Shown here one piece after another: positions 10,572 through 21,765 of a stretch of DNA of 64,000 bases (the stretch's first letter is position 1; each line of letters opens with the position of its first letter). Position numbers and translations under genes: made by a program. This DNA is from an uncultured Halieaceae bacterium (lineage in GTDB: Bacteria > Pseudomonadota > Gammaproteobacteria > Pseudomonadales > Halieaceae): contig CAJWEV010000003.1 in the NCBI GenBank assembly GCA_913031575.1, forward strand, positions 43,722 through 107,721, written 5' to 3'. The notes under the pieces are model-generated. The model had not been told where the DNA came from. It did not search any database and saw only the letters and a program-made list of their open reading frames with translations.

Positions 10572-11609
10572 TTGCTCTCGGATATTAAGTTTAAGACTGT
10601 CATTGCCAACGGCATTGCTTCGCGACTTGCCATGCAAGGCAGCGGTCCGCTGGTTGTTCTATGTCATGGCTGGCCCGAGAGCTGGTATAGCTGGCGCCAC
10701 CAAATCCCGGCCCTCGCAAAAGCGGGTTATACTGCCGTCGCTTATGATGTGCGCGGCTATGGTGAATCAGACAAACCCCATGCGGTAGAGGCCTATACCC
10801 TCAAAGAGCTCGCCGCGGATGTCATCGGCATTAGCGACGCTCTGGGGTTTGATCGATTCATCACGATCGGTCATGACTGGGGCGGTCCCATTGCACTGAC
10901 GACAGCCCTACTGTACCCAGATCGTGTCTATGCCACGGGTTCGCTCTCAGTCCCCCACTTGACTCGACCACCACTTCCAACTCTCGATTTGTGGCGTGAA
11001 CTTTACAAGGATCGTTTTTTCTACCAGCTGTACTTCCTGAACGAGGGAATTGCTGAAGCTGAATTTGAAGCTAATTTAGCCGAATCTCTGTTCCTAGTTT
11101 ATACGGCCATTGATGCTCGAGGTATGGCTCACCAGAGGGCAAATGCGGAAGGCGGATTCGCCGGTATCAAACCTGCTAACGCGAAGTTACTAGACGGTAT
11201 GACACGCTTTGACAGCTTCCCAGATTGGTTCTCGCAAGATGACTTGGACTACCTCGTATCGCAGTTTAAGCTGAGTGGGAAACGAGGACCCTACAACCGC
11301 TACCGCGCGCAAAATTTAGATTGGCACGAACTCGCTCACTTGGATGGTGCGACAATCCGACAACCCGCATTCTTTATCACTGGCGAATTAGATCCCGTCA
11401 GTAGCTTCGTTCCCCTCAGCAGTCCATTCATCGATCACGTTCGAAAGAACTACGATAATCTGATTATCGCCCGAGAGTTACCGAATGTGGGTCACTGGAC
11501 CGCCGAAGAGGCACCTGAAACTGTGAATGAAACAATGTTGGAATTCCTAAAACAGGTACATACATCGCAGTCGAGTTTGAACCTAGGCTCTGCGCCACGT
11601 AGCACCTGA
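10572..11609 (+). CDS. alpha/beta-fold hydrolase, epoxide hydrolase-like
   Basis: HGWPESWYSWRHQIPALAKAGY, GHDWGGPIA nucleophile elbow; TTG start. Confidence 0.88.
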   Translation: MLSDIKFKTVIANGIASRLAMQGSGPLVVLCHGWPESWYSWRHQIPALAKAGYTAVAYDVRGYGESDKPHAVEAYTLKELAADVIGISDALGFDRFITIGHDWGGPIALTTALLYPDRVYATGSLSVPHLTRPPLPTLDLWRELYKDRFFYQLYFLNEGIAEAEFEANLAESLFLVYTAIDARGMAHQRANAEGGFAGIKPANAKLLDGMTRFDSFPDWFSQDDLDYLVSQFKLSGKRGPYNRYRAQNLDWHELAHLDGATIRQPAFFITGELDPVSSFVPLSSPFIDHVRKNYDNLIIARELPNVGHWTAEEAPETVNETMLEFLKQVHTSQSSLNLGSAPRST

Positions 11610-12962
11610 TACACCGTCCTCAATGATAATACCCGCGGCTTTGAGTTCATCACGTATCGCGTCGGCTCGTGAGAAATTTTTACTCAGTTTTGCCTCAGCA
11701 CGGTCGATCAGCATTTGATCTATGAGCTCCGTCGATAAACCATCACCACCAGTATCAAATTTCGACAACCACATCGCGGGATCCTCCGACAGGATTCCCA
11801 ATACAGCGCCACCAGCCAGTAAAGCCGCTTTTGCTGGGCCCTTATCAGTCTCTGAAGCTTTGTTAAGTGCTTTCGCCAGCTGGTGAAGCTCAGCAATTGC
11901 GGCAGGAGTATTCAAATCATCAAGAAGCGCAGTAAAAACCGGTGAAAGGTGAGCCTCTGCTGCCTCGATTGCGATATCTCCCGCATTGCGCAACGCGAGA
12001 TAAAAACCATCTAAGGTGGATTGTGCGTTATCGAGAAGCTCTTTTGAAAAGTTGAGGGGCGAGCGGTAGTGAGCCGACAGAAGCGCGAACCGAAGGGTTT
12101 CCCCCGAGTACTTTTCGAGTAACTCTCGTACGGTCCTCACGTTGCCTAGCGATTTAGACATCTTTTCGCCGTCCATATCGACATAGGCATTGTGCATCCA
12201 GGTGCCAACGAAACTACCTTCGTAACCGCAACAACTCTGTGCTCGCTCGTTTTCGTGGTGCGGGAAGATCAGGTCCCTGCCGCCTCCGTGAATGTCAATA
12301 TTGTCACCCAAATGCTGGTGGATCATGGCTGAGCACTCGAGGTGCCATCCGGGGCGACCCCAACCGTAGTCACTTTCCCAACCGGGATCATCGCCAGTAG
12401 ACGGTTTCCATAACACAAAGTCACCGGGATGCCGCTTATATGAAGCTACCTCTACACGCGCACCTGCCATCATGTCCTCGAGGTTACGGCCACTTAACGC
12501 GCCATAATCGTCCATCGAGGTAACGTCGAAGAGCACGTGCCCCTCAGACACGTAAGCATGTCCACGATCGATCAGTCGTGCGGCAAGATCCAACATCCCC
12601 TCTACATGCTCTGTCGCCTGTGGCTCGATTGAGGGATCGAGATTGTTCAGGGCCGCCATGTCTTGGCGAAACTTGTCAGTGAACTCCTGAGTTAGCGTCA
12701 TGATATCGGTGCCACGCTCACGTGCTGCAACAATAATCTTGTCGTCTATGTCCGTAATGTTACGGGCATAAGTCACCTTAGGATACAACGCTTGCAGCAC
12801 CCGAAATAACGTATCGAAAACCACTACCGGCCGCGCGTTTCCAATGTGGACGAGGTTATAGACCGTGGGACCGCAGACGTACATTCGGATGTGGTGAGGA
12901 TCGATGGCTTTGAAGACGGATTTTCCTCCGCCTGCGCTGTTAGTGAGGAGTAGTTCAGTCAT
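11583..12962 (-). CDS. cysS: cysteinyl-tRNA synthetase
   Basis: MYVCGPTVYNLVHIGNARPVVVFD, KMSKSLGN; start at ATG 12962 (MTELLLTN). Confidence 0.97.
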   Translation of the reverse strand: MTELLLTNSAGGGKSVFKAIDPHHIRMYVCGPTVYNLVHIGNARPVVVFDTLFRVLQALYPKVTYARNITDIDDKIIVAARERGTDIMTLTQEFTDKFRQDMAALNNLDPSIEPQATEHVEGMLDLAARLIDRGHAYVSEGHVLFDVTSMDDYGALSGRNLEDMMAGARVEVASYKRHPGDFVLWKPSTGDDPGWESDYGWGRPGWHLECSAMIHQHLGDNIDIHGGGRDLIFPHHENERAQSCCGYEGSFVGTWMHNAYVDMDGEKMSKSLGNVRTVRELLEKYSGETLRFALLSAHYRSPLNFSKELLDNAQSTLDGFYLALRNAGDIAIEAAEAHLSPVFTALLDDLNTPAAIAELHQLAKALNKASETDKGPAKAALLAGGAVLGILSEDPAMWLSKFDTGGDGLSTELIDQMLIDRAEAKLSKNFSRADAIRDELKAAGIIIEDGVSGATWRRA

Positions 12963-14607
12963 TACTAATCCGCGTATCACGCAGCCCAATAACTCTATTA
13001 AACACAGGCTTCCCGCCAGTATGGTCAAACCTATCAGCCACAAAGTAGCCCACACGTTCAAATTGGAACCGATCCTCAGGATCTGCCGAGGCGAGGGATG
13101 CTTCAATAATCGCTTGGCCGACAACAAGCGACGCCGGATTGATCACATCATCCATATTGTCTGCTGTTGATGGATCTTCCACGGTGAAAAGACGATCGTA
13201 GCTTCTAATTTCTGCGAGAATTCCTGTCGTAGCATCGACCCAATGAATGACGCCCTTAGCCTTCACACCATCATCTGGGTCTTCACCTAGAGTCTGAGGT
13301 ACTATCGATGCATAAACCGTGGTCACCTCGCCGTCAGCATCGACATCGCATCGATCTGCTTCGATGACGTAACTACCACGCAAACGGACCCGCTTCCCTA
13401 AAACCAGTCGTTTGAATTTCTTATTAGCCTCCTGTCGGAAGTCATCTTTATCAATCCAGATCTTAGGTCCAAAGTGAACCTCGCGCTTACCCAAAGTGTT
13501 ATCTGCAGGGTGATTTGCCAACATCAATACCTCAGGCGCTTCGAGGTTGCTGATCTGAAGCTTGATTGGGTTCAATACAGCCATGGCACGTGGCGCGGTC
13601 ACATTGAGATCATTGCGGACCGCACTCTCGAGCATAGCAACATCGACCACACCATCAGAACGTGATGTTCCTACCTCCTCGCAAAAATGCCGCAACGCCG
13701 ACGGTGTGTAGCCGCGCCGACGCATCCCGGCAATGGTTGGCATGCGAGGATCATCCCAGCCGCTGACGACACCCGAATCAACGAGAAGCTTCAGCTTTCG
13801 CTTACTGGTGACCGTAAAGTTGACGTTCAAGCGGGCAAATTCGTATTGCCGTGGTCTGGAGGGCACCGGTAGATTGTCAATAAACCAGTCATACAGTGGC
13901 TTATGATCCTCAAACTCAAGCGTACATATAGAATGCGAAATGCCTTCAATCGCATCTTCCTGTCCGTGCGCAAAATCATAAGTGGGATAGATAACCCACT
14001 CATCGCCCGTTTGGTGATGCGCTACTCGGCGTATTCGATAAAGCGTTGGATCCCGTAAGTTGATGTTCGGAGATGCTGTATCAATTTTGGCGCGCAGTAC
14101 CCGCGAGCCATCCTCAAACTCACCCGCTTTCATTGCAGCGAAAAGAGCATGATTCTCGGCGATCGACCGATTCCTGTACGGGCTATTTTTACCCGGTGAT
14201 GTCAATGTGCCTCGGTAGTCACGTGCCTCGTCTGCGCTCAAGTCACAAACGTAAGCCTTGCCTTCATCTATGAGGTGAAGAGCCCACTCAAAAAACTGCT
14301 GGAAATAACTTGATGCATAACGTGCCTCACCGTCCCACTCGTAGCCCAGCCATTTCACGTCCGCCTTAATGGCATCAATGAAGACTTGGCTCTCCTTTTC
14401 GGGGTTGGTGTCATCAAAGCGCAGATTACAAACCCCACCATACTGCTCGGCCAGTCCAAAATTAACGGTAATCGACTTTGCGTGGCCAATATGTAAGAAA
14501 CCGTTGGGCTCGGGCGGAAAACGAGTTACGACTCTATCCACAACCCCAGCGTCCAGATCACTCTGAATTTGAGTCCGTAGAAAGTTACTGCGAGGTTCTG
14601 TGTCCAT
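12955..14607 (-). CDS. glnS: glutaminyl-tRNA synthetase
   Basis: FPPEPNGFLHIGHAKSI, FEFARLNVN-type core, VTSKRKLKLLV. Confidence 0.97.
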   Translation of the reverse strand: MDTEPRSNFLRTQIQSDLDAGVVDRVVTRFPPEPNGFLHIGHAKSITVNFGLAEQYGGVCNLRFDDTNPEKESQVFIDAIKADVKWLGYEWDGEARYASSYFQQFFEWALHLIDEGKAYVCDLSADEARDYRGTLTSPGKNSPYRNRSIAENHALFAAMKAGEFEDGSRVLRAKIDTASPNINLRDPTLYRIRRVAHHQTGDEWVIYPTYDFAHGQEDAIEGISHSICTLEFEDHKPLYDWFIDNLPVPSRPRQYEFARLNVNFTVTSKRKLKLLVDSGVVSGWDDPRMPTIAGMRRRGYTPSALRHFCEEVGTSRSDGVVDVAMLESAVRNDLNVTAPRAMAVLNPIKLQISNLEAPEVLMLANHPADNTLGKREVHFGPKIWIDKDDFRQEANKKFKRLVLGKRVRLRGSYVIEADRCDVDADGEVTTVYASIVPQTLGEDPDDGVKAKGVIHWVDATTGILAEIRSYDRLFTVEDPSTADNMDDVINPASLVVGQAIIEASLASADPEDRFQFERVGYFVADRFDHTGGKPVFNRVIGLRDTRISND

Positions 14608-14756
14608 TCGACGCCCTTGATATACAGATGCGAGTTTACCAAGCGAAACCGGTCACGTCAGTTTCCAACAACGGTGACAGCCTGGTAGTAATTTACTCGA
14701 ATGCACAAGGCTGACCTTGTATCATTCCCTCTTTCTCACTAAAGGCAGTATTAACC

Positions 14757-15266
14757 ATGGCGATGACTCGCGTATTAATGAAAACGCTTCTCGGCGATAT
14801 GACTTTGGAGCTGGATGCCGATAAAGCGCCAGTCACCGTCGCAAATTTCGTCGAGTACGCTCAAAGCGGGCACTACGACGGCACTATATTCCATCGAGTG
14901 ATTAACAACTTTATGTTGCAAGGCGGTGGTTTTGATACCGACATGCATCAGAAAGGCACTAACGCGCCCATTCAAAATGAAGCCAATAATGGCTTGAAGA
15001 ACGACCGCGGCACCATCGCCATGGCCCGTACAATGGATCCTCACTCTGCGACCGCGCAATTTTTTATCAATGTCTCAGACAATGACTTCTTGAACTTCTC
15101 AGGTGAGAACATGCAGGGCTGGGGCTATGCGGTATTTGGTCGCGTCATTGAGGGCGAGGAGGTACTTGACAAGATCCGCGTTGTCCCAACCGGCAGTCAG
15201 GCAGGTCACCAAGACGTACCTAATGACCCTATCGTGATCGAATCTGTCACGGTGCTGTCCGACTAA
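14757..15266 (+). CDS. ppiB: cyclophilin-type peptidyl-prolyl cis-trans isomerase
   Basis: [37 protein letters not shown]. Confidence 0.95.
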   Translation: MAMTRVLMKTLLGDMTLELDADKAPVTVANFVEYAQSGHYDGTIFHRVINNFMLQGGGFDTDMHQKGTNAPIQNEANNGLKNDRGTIAMARTMDPHSATAQFFINVSDNDFLNFSGENMQGWGYAVFGRVIEGEEVLDKIRVVPTGSQAGHQDVPNDPIVIESVTVLSD

Positions 15267-15268
15267 GC

Positions 15269-15979
15269 ATGACGCAATCCCTGTTCATCAGCGACCTACA
15301 TTTAAGCGAGGATACGCCACACATCGAACAAGGGTTGAAAACACTCCTAAAACAACAAGGCGATATCGATCGCCTTTTTTTATTGGGTGACATCTTCGAA
15401 GCATGGATTGGAGATGACGATGACAGCCCATTGGCACTGCGTTTTGCCGAAGCCATGAAACGGATCGCAAATGCTGGCACTCAAATCTACTTTACCCGCG
15501 GTAATCGGGATTTCCTCGTTGGCCACAATTATCTGGATCAATTCGGTGCAACGCTACTAAGCGACTCGGTGTGTATAGAGGTTGCTGGTGAATCCACTCT
15601 ACTGATGCACGGTGACCTACTCTGCTCCGATGACGTCGATTATTTGGCCTTCCGCGCCATCGCCCACAACCGGGAGTGGCAGGCGGAAATTTTGAGCAAG
15701 TCACTCGAAGACCGAAGAGCACTGGCAAAACAACTCCGCATAATGAGCAGAGAGGCCGCCAGCAACAAGGCTGAGGACATTATGGACGTGAACAGTAAAA
15801 CCGTTGGCTCCGTGATGGCCGAACATGGTGTCAAACGACTGATACACGGCCACACTCACAGACCGTTCCGACATTCACTGCGAAGCGCTGAACGAATCGT
15901 ATTGGGCGACTGGAATGAGACCTGTTGGTGTTTACGTGAAGATGGAACGTCGCTGGAGCTGTTCGAGTTCTCGCTTTAA
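15269..15979 (+). CDS. lpxH: UDP-2,3-diacylglucosamine diphosphatase
   Basis: LFISDLHLSEDTP, LLGDIFEAWIGDDD, GNRDFLVG, LMHGDLLCSDD, IHGHTHRP. Confidence 0.95.
   Translation: MTQSLFISDLHLSEDTPHIEQGLKTLLKQQGDIDRLFLLGDIFEAWIGDDDDSPLALRFAEAMKRIANAGTQIYFTRGNRDFLVGHNYLDQFGATLLSDSVCIEVAGESTLLMHGDLLCSDDVDYLAFRAIAHNREWQAEILSKSLEDRRALAKQLRIMSREAASNKAEDIMDVNSKTVGSVMAEHGVKRLIHGHTHRPFRHSLRSAERIVLGDWNETCWCLREDGTSLELFEFSL
15358..15380 (+). terminator. intrinsic-terminator-like hairpin inside lpxH coding sequence
   Basis: AGGCGAT-ATCG-ATCGCCT stem-loop followed directly by a T tract. Confidence 0.45.
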
Positions 15980-15983
15980 CTAG

Positions 15984-16607
15984 CTAGTTGCAACTTCTTG
16001 GCACGCCGCTGTGAAAGCGTATCTCGGCATCCTCGCTCTCGATGAGCTCCTTTTCCACCGAGCAGAATAAAGCTAAACGCTCCTCCACAACGTTTGCATC
16101 CTCTAGCCCTTTTGCCAGGCTGATGTAATCCATAAAATGGCGCGACTCACTTTTCAATAGCGATGTATAGAAGCCTCGCAACGCGTCATCCACATGGGGT
16201 GCTAACGCCGCAAACCGTTCGCAGGAGCGGGCCTCAATAAGTGCCCCGATGATAAGCGTGTCCACTAATTTATGTGGATCTTGTTTACGAACCATTTCCC
16301 GTAGCGTTTGCGCGTAACGCGATGCCGTTACCGACTCGTAAGAAATACCTCGCTGCGTCATCAGTTTCAGCACTTGCTCAAAATGCCTCAACTCCTCTCG
16401 AGCCAGTCGTGACATTTTATTCAGAAGCGGTGTGTTGTCCGTGTAACGATGCATCAGCGACATTGCGGTTGCCGCCGCCTTCTTCTCACAATTCGCGTGA
16501 TCAATCATCAGTACTGGCAAAGACTTTACCGCCGCCGATAACCACGCTTCGGGCGTCCGGCATGGCAAAAAATCAAAAACGGCCGTCAAATCTACTGTCG
16601 ACGGCAT
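15984..16607 (-). CDS. miaE: tRNA-(ms2io6A)-hydroxylase
   Basis: DHANCEKKAAATAMSLMHRY, REELRHFEQVL di-iron pattern, EARSCERFAALAP, LLKSESRHF. Confidence 0.93.
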   Translation of the reverse strand: MPSTVDLTAVFDFLPCRTPEAWLSAAVKSLPVLMIDHANCEKKAAATAMSLMHRYTDNTPLLNKMSRLAREELRHFEQVLKLMTQRGISYESVTASRYAQTLREMVRKQDPHKLVDTLIIGALIEARSCERFAALAPHVDDALRGFYTSLLKSESRHFMDYISLAKGLEDANVVEERLALFCSVEKELIESEDAEIRFHSGVPRSCN

Positions 16608-16610
16608 AGC

Positions 16611-17105
16611 TTAGCGCTGCGCTTCTTCGAAGAGATCGGGTGTTGCGAGATAACGATCGTAGTGGGCTGTCGACAACACCCAGAAATCCTCGTCGATTTT
16701 ATCACGTAGCTCAATAAGACTCAGATCGGCCCACGATGAATGCACTCGGAATCCATATTTACAAGGATCGCTAATCTGGCTCGCACCTGCCTTGAGTAGT
16801 TGGAATAGCCAGCAGTATTCATCATGCTCGTCGTTGTATCTCACCAGTTGCGTATCAAGCTGCCATTTCAGTAGCCCACGATCTATGACCGTGCATTTAT
16901 GAGCGCAGGCCTGCGACAAAAATTGCGACAGTCGTTGATCAACAAATCGCTTTTCGTCCTGCGAGTAGCCGTTCCAGTTGATAACCTCGTGGCTAAATCG
17001 CTTGCAACCCCGACACACGCTGTCACCAATACCGGTTGAGCAGACGCCAATGCAAGGCGTCTTGATCGGCTTGCGGTTCGTTTGTGGTGGGTTATCCGTC
17101 GACAT
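16611..17105 (-). CDS. DUF1289 domain-containing protein
   Basis: TPCIGVCSTGIGDSVCRGCKRFSHEVINWNGYSQDEKR; start at ATG 17105. Confidence 0.85.
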   Translation of the reverse strand: MSTDNPPQTNRKPIKTPCIGVCSTGIGDSVCRGCKRFSHEVINWNGYSQDEKRFVDQRLSQFLSQACAHKCTVIDRGLLKWQLDTQLVRYNDEHDEYCWLFQLLKAGASQISDPCKYGFRVHSSWADLSLIELRDKIDEDFWVLSTAHYDRYLATPDLFEEAQR

Positions 17106-17259
17106 GATGCAAAAGTCTAGGATAAACACCGCGTGAATGCACAGAATTGATCGAATCGCTGTCGACAGACCTGGTCACAAGCTATAATTTGCGCGCCGAA
17201 GAGCAAGGTGCCCTTTCAAAGTGGGCGCCCTCACAAATTCTGGGGAAGAGGAAATTTCA

Positions 17260-19872
17260 GTGCTTGAAGCTTATCGTGACCATGTAGCCGACCGAGCGGC
17301 CATGAATATCCCACCAAAACCACTATCGCCGCAGCAGGTCGCAGACCTAGTGGAGCTGCTAAAGGCGCCGCCGGCGGGCGAAGAGGACTATCTTGTAGAT
17401 CTTATTTCTAACAGGGTTCCACCTGGTGTTGATGAAGCCGCTTATGTCAAAGCCGCGTTCTTGTCGGATGTAGCCCTAGGTAATGTTGACTGCCCTTTGA
17501 TTGATAAAGTGACTGCCGTCGATCTGTTGGGTGACATGCACGGCGGTTACAACATCGAGACCTTGATAGAGCTGCTAAGCGACAGTGAACTAGGCGGACA
17601 GGCAGCAATGAAACTCAAGCACACCTTGCTTATGTTTGACAGGTTCTACGATGTTGCGGCACTCGCAAAGGACGGTAATGCCAACGCGGCATCGGTTATG
17701 CAATCATGGGCTGACGCCGAATGGTTCACAAAGCGGGATGTATTACCCGACTCACTCAAAATGGTCGTATTCAAGGTCACTGGCGAGACTAATACAGACG
17801 ACTTGTCACCGGCACCTGACGCCTGGTCACGACCAGATATCCCACTCCACGCACGCGCCATGTACAAGATGACGCGCGACGGACTCGAGCCAGAAGAACA
17901 CGGCCAAGTGGGGCCCATGGCCCAAATCGAAGCAGTCAAAGCCACTGGCTTGCCTGTTGCATTCGTAGGTGATGTGGTGGGAACAGGCTCGTCCAGAAAG
18001 TCCGCCGCGAACAGCGTCTTATGGTATTTCGGTCAGCCCGTCACAGGTGTCCCTAACAAGCAAATGGGGGGTGTATGCATTGGAGGTAAAATTGCCCCGA
18101 TTTTCTATAACACTATGGAAGATGCCGGTGCCCTAGTCTTCGAGGCATCCGTCGAGAAGATGGGCATGGGTGATATCATCGATATCCGCGTCTATGACGG
18201 AAAGGTTCTTAACGAGGCTGGCGATGTCATCTCTGAGTTTGAACTGCGCTCGGATGTACTACTTGACGAGGTTCGTGCGGGTGGTCGGATTAATCTAATT
18301 ATCGGCCGCGGCCTGACCACTAAGGCGCGAGAAGCTCTGGGCTTGGGCGAGAGCAGCCTCTTTAGAAAGCCGGATATGCCTGAAGAGACAAATGCCGGTT
18401 TCACCCTTGCACAAAAGATGGTGGGTCGCGCCTGTGGTGTCGATGGTATTCGACCGGGTACCTACTGCGAGCCCAAAATGACCACGGTGGGGTCTCAGGA
18501 TACTACGGGACCTATGACACGAGACGAACTACAGGATCTCGCGTGTCTAGGTTTCTCGGCGGATCTCACCATGCAGTCCTTCTGTCACACTGCGGCCTAT
18601 CCAAAGCCTGTTGATATAGAAACACAGCACTCGCTGCCCGACTTTATCCGGAACCGGGGCGGCGTATCACTGCGACCAGGCGATGGAATTATTCACAGCT
18701 GGTTGAACCGCATGCTGCTGCCTGACACGGTTGGCACTGGCGGAGACTCGCACACGCGATTTCCCCTCGGCATTTCCTTCCCCGCGGGATCGGGTCTCGT
18801 AGCCTTTGCCGCAGCAACCGGTGTCATGCCGCTGGACATGCCAGAGTCTGTGCTTGTTCGCTTTAAGGGCGAGATGCAGCCGGGGATCACCTTGCGGGAT
18901 CTGGTGCATGCGATTCCTTACTATGCTATCCAAGAAGGTCTGCTGACCGTCGAGAAAAAAGGCAAAAAGAACATCTTCTCCGGTCGTATTCTTGAAATTG
19001 AGGGAGTTGAAGAGTTAACTGTTGAGCAGGCCTTTGAACTTTCGGATGCGTCCGCTGAGCGCTCAGCTGCTGGTTGTACCGTCAAGCTATCCGAATCGAC
19101 GATCGGCAGGTATCTGAAGTCAAATATTGTCCTGTTGCGTTCGATGATTGCCGAGGGTTATGGCGATCCGCGCACACTGGAGCGCCGGGTTCAAAATATG
19201 GAGAAGTGGCTCGAGAACCCCGAGTTACTTGAGGCCGATACAGATGCCGAATACGCGGCCATCATTGAAATCGACCTCACCGAGGTTACTGAGCCTGTCG
19301 TTTGTGCCCCTAATGACCCTGATGATGCACGGCTACTTAGTCAGGTGGCAGGCGACCAGGTCGACGAGGTCTTTATCGGCAGCTGTATGACCAACATCGG
19401 TCACTTCAGAGCCACGGGGAAACTACTTGACCAGCACACAGGCGGTGTCGCAGCACGAATGTGGATCTGTCCGCCCACCCGAATGGATGAATATCAACTC
19501 ATGGACGAGGGGTATTACGCCATCTTCGGACGCGCAGGTGCCCGGACCGAAATGCCAGGGTGCTCGTTGTGTATGGGCAACCAGGCGCGTGTGGCGCCAA
19601 GATCGACTGTTTTATCGACCTCGACGAGAAATTTCCCTAATCGACTAGGGGAAGGCGCAAATGTCTATCTTACGTCAGCTGAGCTCGCTGCTGTGGGCGC
19701 CATTCTAGGGCGCCTTCCAACTCCAGAGGAGTACATGGCCTACGCGGATGAATTGGATTCGATGGCAGGTGAAATTTATCGTTACATGAATTTCAACGAA
19801 ATCAAGAGTTTCAGAGCCCTAGCCGATGACGGACAGAAAATTGCGGCAACGCTAATTGAAGAAGTAGCCTGA
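17260..19872 (+). CDS. acnB: bifunctional aconitate hydratase 2 / 2-methylisocitrate dehydratase
   Basis: [15 protein letters not shown]-terminus (GTG start), [52 protein letters not shown]. Confidence 0.96.
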   Translation: MLEAYRDHVADRAAMNIPPKPLSPQQVADLVELLKAPPAGEEDYLVDLISNRVPPGVDEAAYVKAAFLSDVALGNVDCPLIDKVTAVDLLGDMHGGYNIETLIELLSDSELGGQAAMKLKHTLLMFDRFYDVAALAKDGNANAASVMQSWADAEWFTKRDVLPDSLKMVVFKVTGETNTDDLSPAPDAWSRPDIPLHARAMYKMTRDGLEPEEHGQVGPMAQIEAVKATGLPVAFVGDVVGTGSSRKSAANSVLWYFGQPVTGVPNKQMGGVCIGGKIAPIFYNTMEDAGALVFEASVEKMGMGDIIDIRVYDGKVLNEAGDVISEFELRSDVLLDEVRAGGRINLIIGRGLTTKAREALGLGESSLFRKPDMPEETNAGFTLAQKMVGRACGVDGIRPGTYCEPKMTTVGSQDTTGPMTRDELQDLACLGFSADLTMQSFCHTAAYPKPVDIETQHSLPDFIRNRGGVSLRPGDGIIHSWLNRMLLPDTVGTGGDSHTRFPLGISFPAGSGLVAFAAATGVMPLDMPESVLVRFKGEMQPGITLRDLVHAIPYYAIQEGLLTVEKKGKKNIFSGRILEIEGVEELTVEQAFELSDASAERSAAGCTVKLSESTIGRYLKSNIVLLRSMIAEGYGDPRTLERRVQNMEKWLENPELLEADTDAEYAAIIEIDLTEVTEPVVCAPNDPDDARLLSQVAGDQVDEVFIGSCMTNIGHFRATGKLLDQHTGGVAARMWICPPTRMDEYQLMDEGYYAIFGRAGARTEMPGCSLCMGNQARVAPRSTVLSTSTRNFPNRLGEGANVYLTSAELAAVGAILGRLPTPEEYMAYADELDSMAGEIYRYMNFNEIKSFRALADDGQKIAATLIEEVA

Positions 19873-20259
19873 TCCGTAATACCTTAAAAAAAGCAGTCTC
19901 CGGGTGCTTATTTACTTACCGAGATTAAAAAGGCGCCCACTGGCCACAGTTGAGAAATGACAGGAAAACCTCGTCGGTAATCACGCTCAATATCTTCAAG
20001 GTCTGCGATCAAAACTACGATGCGTATCAGACCCTCGGCACTACCGCCTTGCTGCTTCTGTTCATCGGTTAGGGTACCGCGAGTGCATCTAACCATCACG
20101 CTCGCAGAAAAATGTCACCGCAGCCTGCTCAGCCGATTCAAAAACAAAGCTCGATGTTACGAGGTTGGGGGAATGCTATTGCTCGGGGACCGGCGTTAAT
20201 CCTTCTCAGATAGCCACCGTTTCAAGACCAGCACCTTTTACCTACTCGTCTGATCTCGG

Positions 20260-21762
20260 CTAACTCCTATTATGCAGACCAACGAGGGCACCGTCAGCAC
20301 GATCCACCGAGCTATCAGAGCGAGCATCACTCAGTCCCGTTAAATAGGCTTCGTCAATGACGCCAGTTTGATATTGCCCATCAAAGACCGAGAGCTCAAA
20401 ACCATCCACAAGAGAGTTGCCCTCTCGCGAGCACTCAATTAGATCATCTATCTCCTGATAAATCAGCCAGTCAGCCCCAATGTGCTCGGAGATCTGCTCT
20501 ATGGTTCTGCCATGAGCCACTAGTTCCGATGCCGTTGGCATATCGATGCCATAGACATTCGGATAGCGGACAGGCGGTGCTGCTGAGGCAAAATAGACCC
20601 GTTTTGCGCCCGAATCGCGCGCCATCTGAATGATTTGCTTGCAGGTTGTGCCCCGTACGATCGAATCATCGACTAGGAGCACGGTTTTGCCCTCAAATTC
20701 GAGCGGCACAGGATTCAATTTTTGCCGCACTGATTTCCGGCGTTGTGTCTGCCCCGGCATAATAAACGTGCGACCGATGTATCGGTTTTTCATAAAGCCC
20801 TCGCGGAACTTTACGCCCAACTCATGGGCTAAAGCCTGGCCAGCAACCCTGCTGGTGTCAGGAATCGGTATCACGACGTCAATGTCATGATCAGAGCGCT
20901 CGCGCATGATCTTTTGCGCCAGCCGCTCTCCTTGGCGCATCCGTGTCTTGTAGACAGAAATGCCATCCATCAGTGAGTCAGGACGCGCAAAATAAACATG
21001 CTCGAAAATACAAGGTTTTAGCTTGGGCTCAACCGCACACTGTCTTCGAATAAGCTCTCCCATAGCATCAATAAACAGTGCCTCACCGGGGTCCACGTCG
21101 CCTATGAGGCGGTAACCTAATACGTCAAGAGCGACACTCTCAGAGGCCAACATATAACTTTTGTGATCGTCGTGAGTCTTGACTCCAACCACCAGGGGCC
21201 TAATACCGTTTGGATCTCTAAACGCCACTAAACCGACGTTTGCGATCATCGCGATAGCCGCGTACCCACCTTCACAACGCGTGTGCAGTGTTGTTACCGC
21301 GTTAAACACATCTTCTGCTGACGGAATAAGCTTACCCTGGCGCTGCAACTCATGTGCGAAGACGTTCAGCAACACTTCCGAGTCACTATCGGTATTCAGA
21401 TGGCGCAAGTCGGTTTGATAAAGCTCCTCGGACAAGGCCCCCGAGTTCGTAAGGTTGCCATTGTGTGCCAGGGCAATTCCATAGGGCGAGTTGACGTAGA
21501 AGGGCTGAGCCAGGGCGGAACCTGAGCTACCTTGGGTTGGATAACGTGTATGGCCTAAACCAAAATGGCCTGGCAATTGTTGCATGTGATCGGCATTAAA
21601 GACGTCTCGAACCAGCCCCTCCCCTTTTCGTTGAAGGAACTGACCCTTGTGGCAGGTCATGATGCCAGCTGCATCTTGGCCGCGATGCTGAAGCATGGTT
21701 AGCGCGTCGTAAATATCCGTAGCCACACTGTCATTTGAGGAAATTCCAACTATGCCGCACAC
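20260..21762 (-). CDS. purF: amidophosphoribosyltransferase
   Basis: MCGIVGISSNDSVA..LQHRGQDAAGI, LVDDSIVRGTT PRPP motif. Confidence 0.97.
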   Translation of the reverse strand: MCGIVGISSNDSVATDIYDALTMLQHRGQDAAGIMTCHKGQFLQRKGEGLVRDVFNADHMQQLPGHFGLGHTRYPTQGSSGSALAQPFYVNSPYGIALAHNGNLTNSGALSEELYQTDLRHLNTDSDSEVLLNVFAHELQRQGKLIPSAEDVFNAVTTLHTRCEGGYAAIAMIANVGLVAFRDPNGIRPLVVGVKTHDDHKSYMLASESVALDVLGYRLIGDVDPGEALFIDAMGELIRRQCAVEPKLKPCIFEHVYFARPDSLMDGISVYKTRMRQGERLAQKIMRERSDHDIDVVIPIPDTSRVAGQALAHELGVKFREGFMKNRYIGRTFIMPGQTQRRKSVRQKLNPVPLEFEGKTVLLVDDSIVRGTTCKQIIQMARDSGAKRVYFASAAPPVRYPNVYGIDMPTASELVAHGRTIEQISEHIGADWLIYQEIDDLIECSREGNSLVDGFELSVFDGQYQTGVIDEAYLTGLSDARSDSSVDRADGALVGLHNRS

Positions 21763-21765
21763 TAT

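Noticed and set aside
11583-13127. 514-aa extended CysS
   Set aside because: Conserved start MTELLLTN at 12962; the extension overlaps the glnS 3' end.
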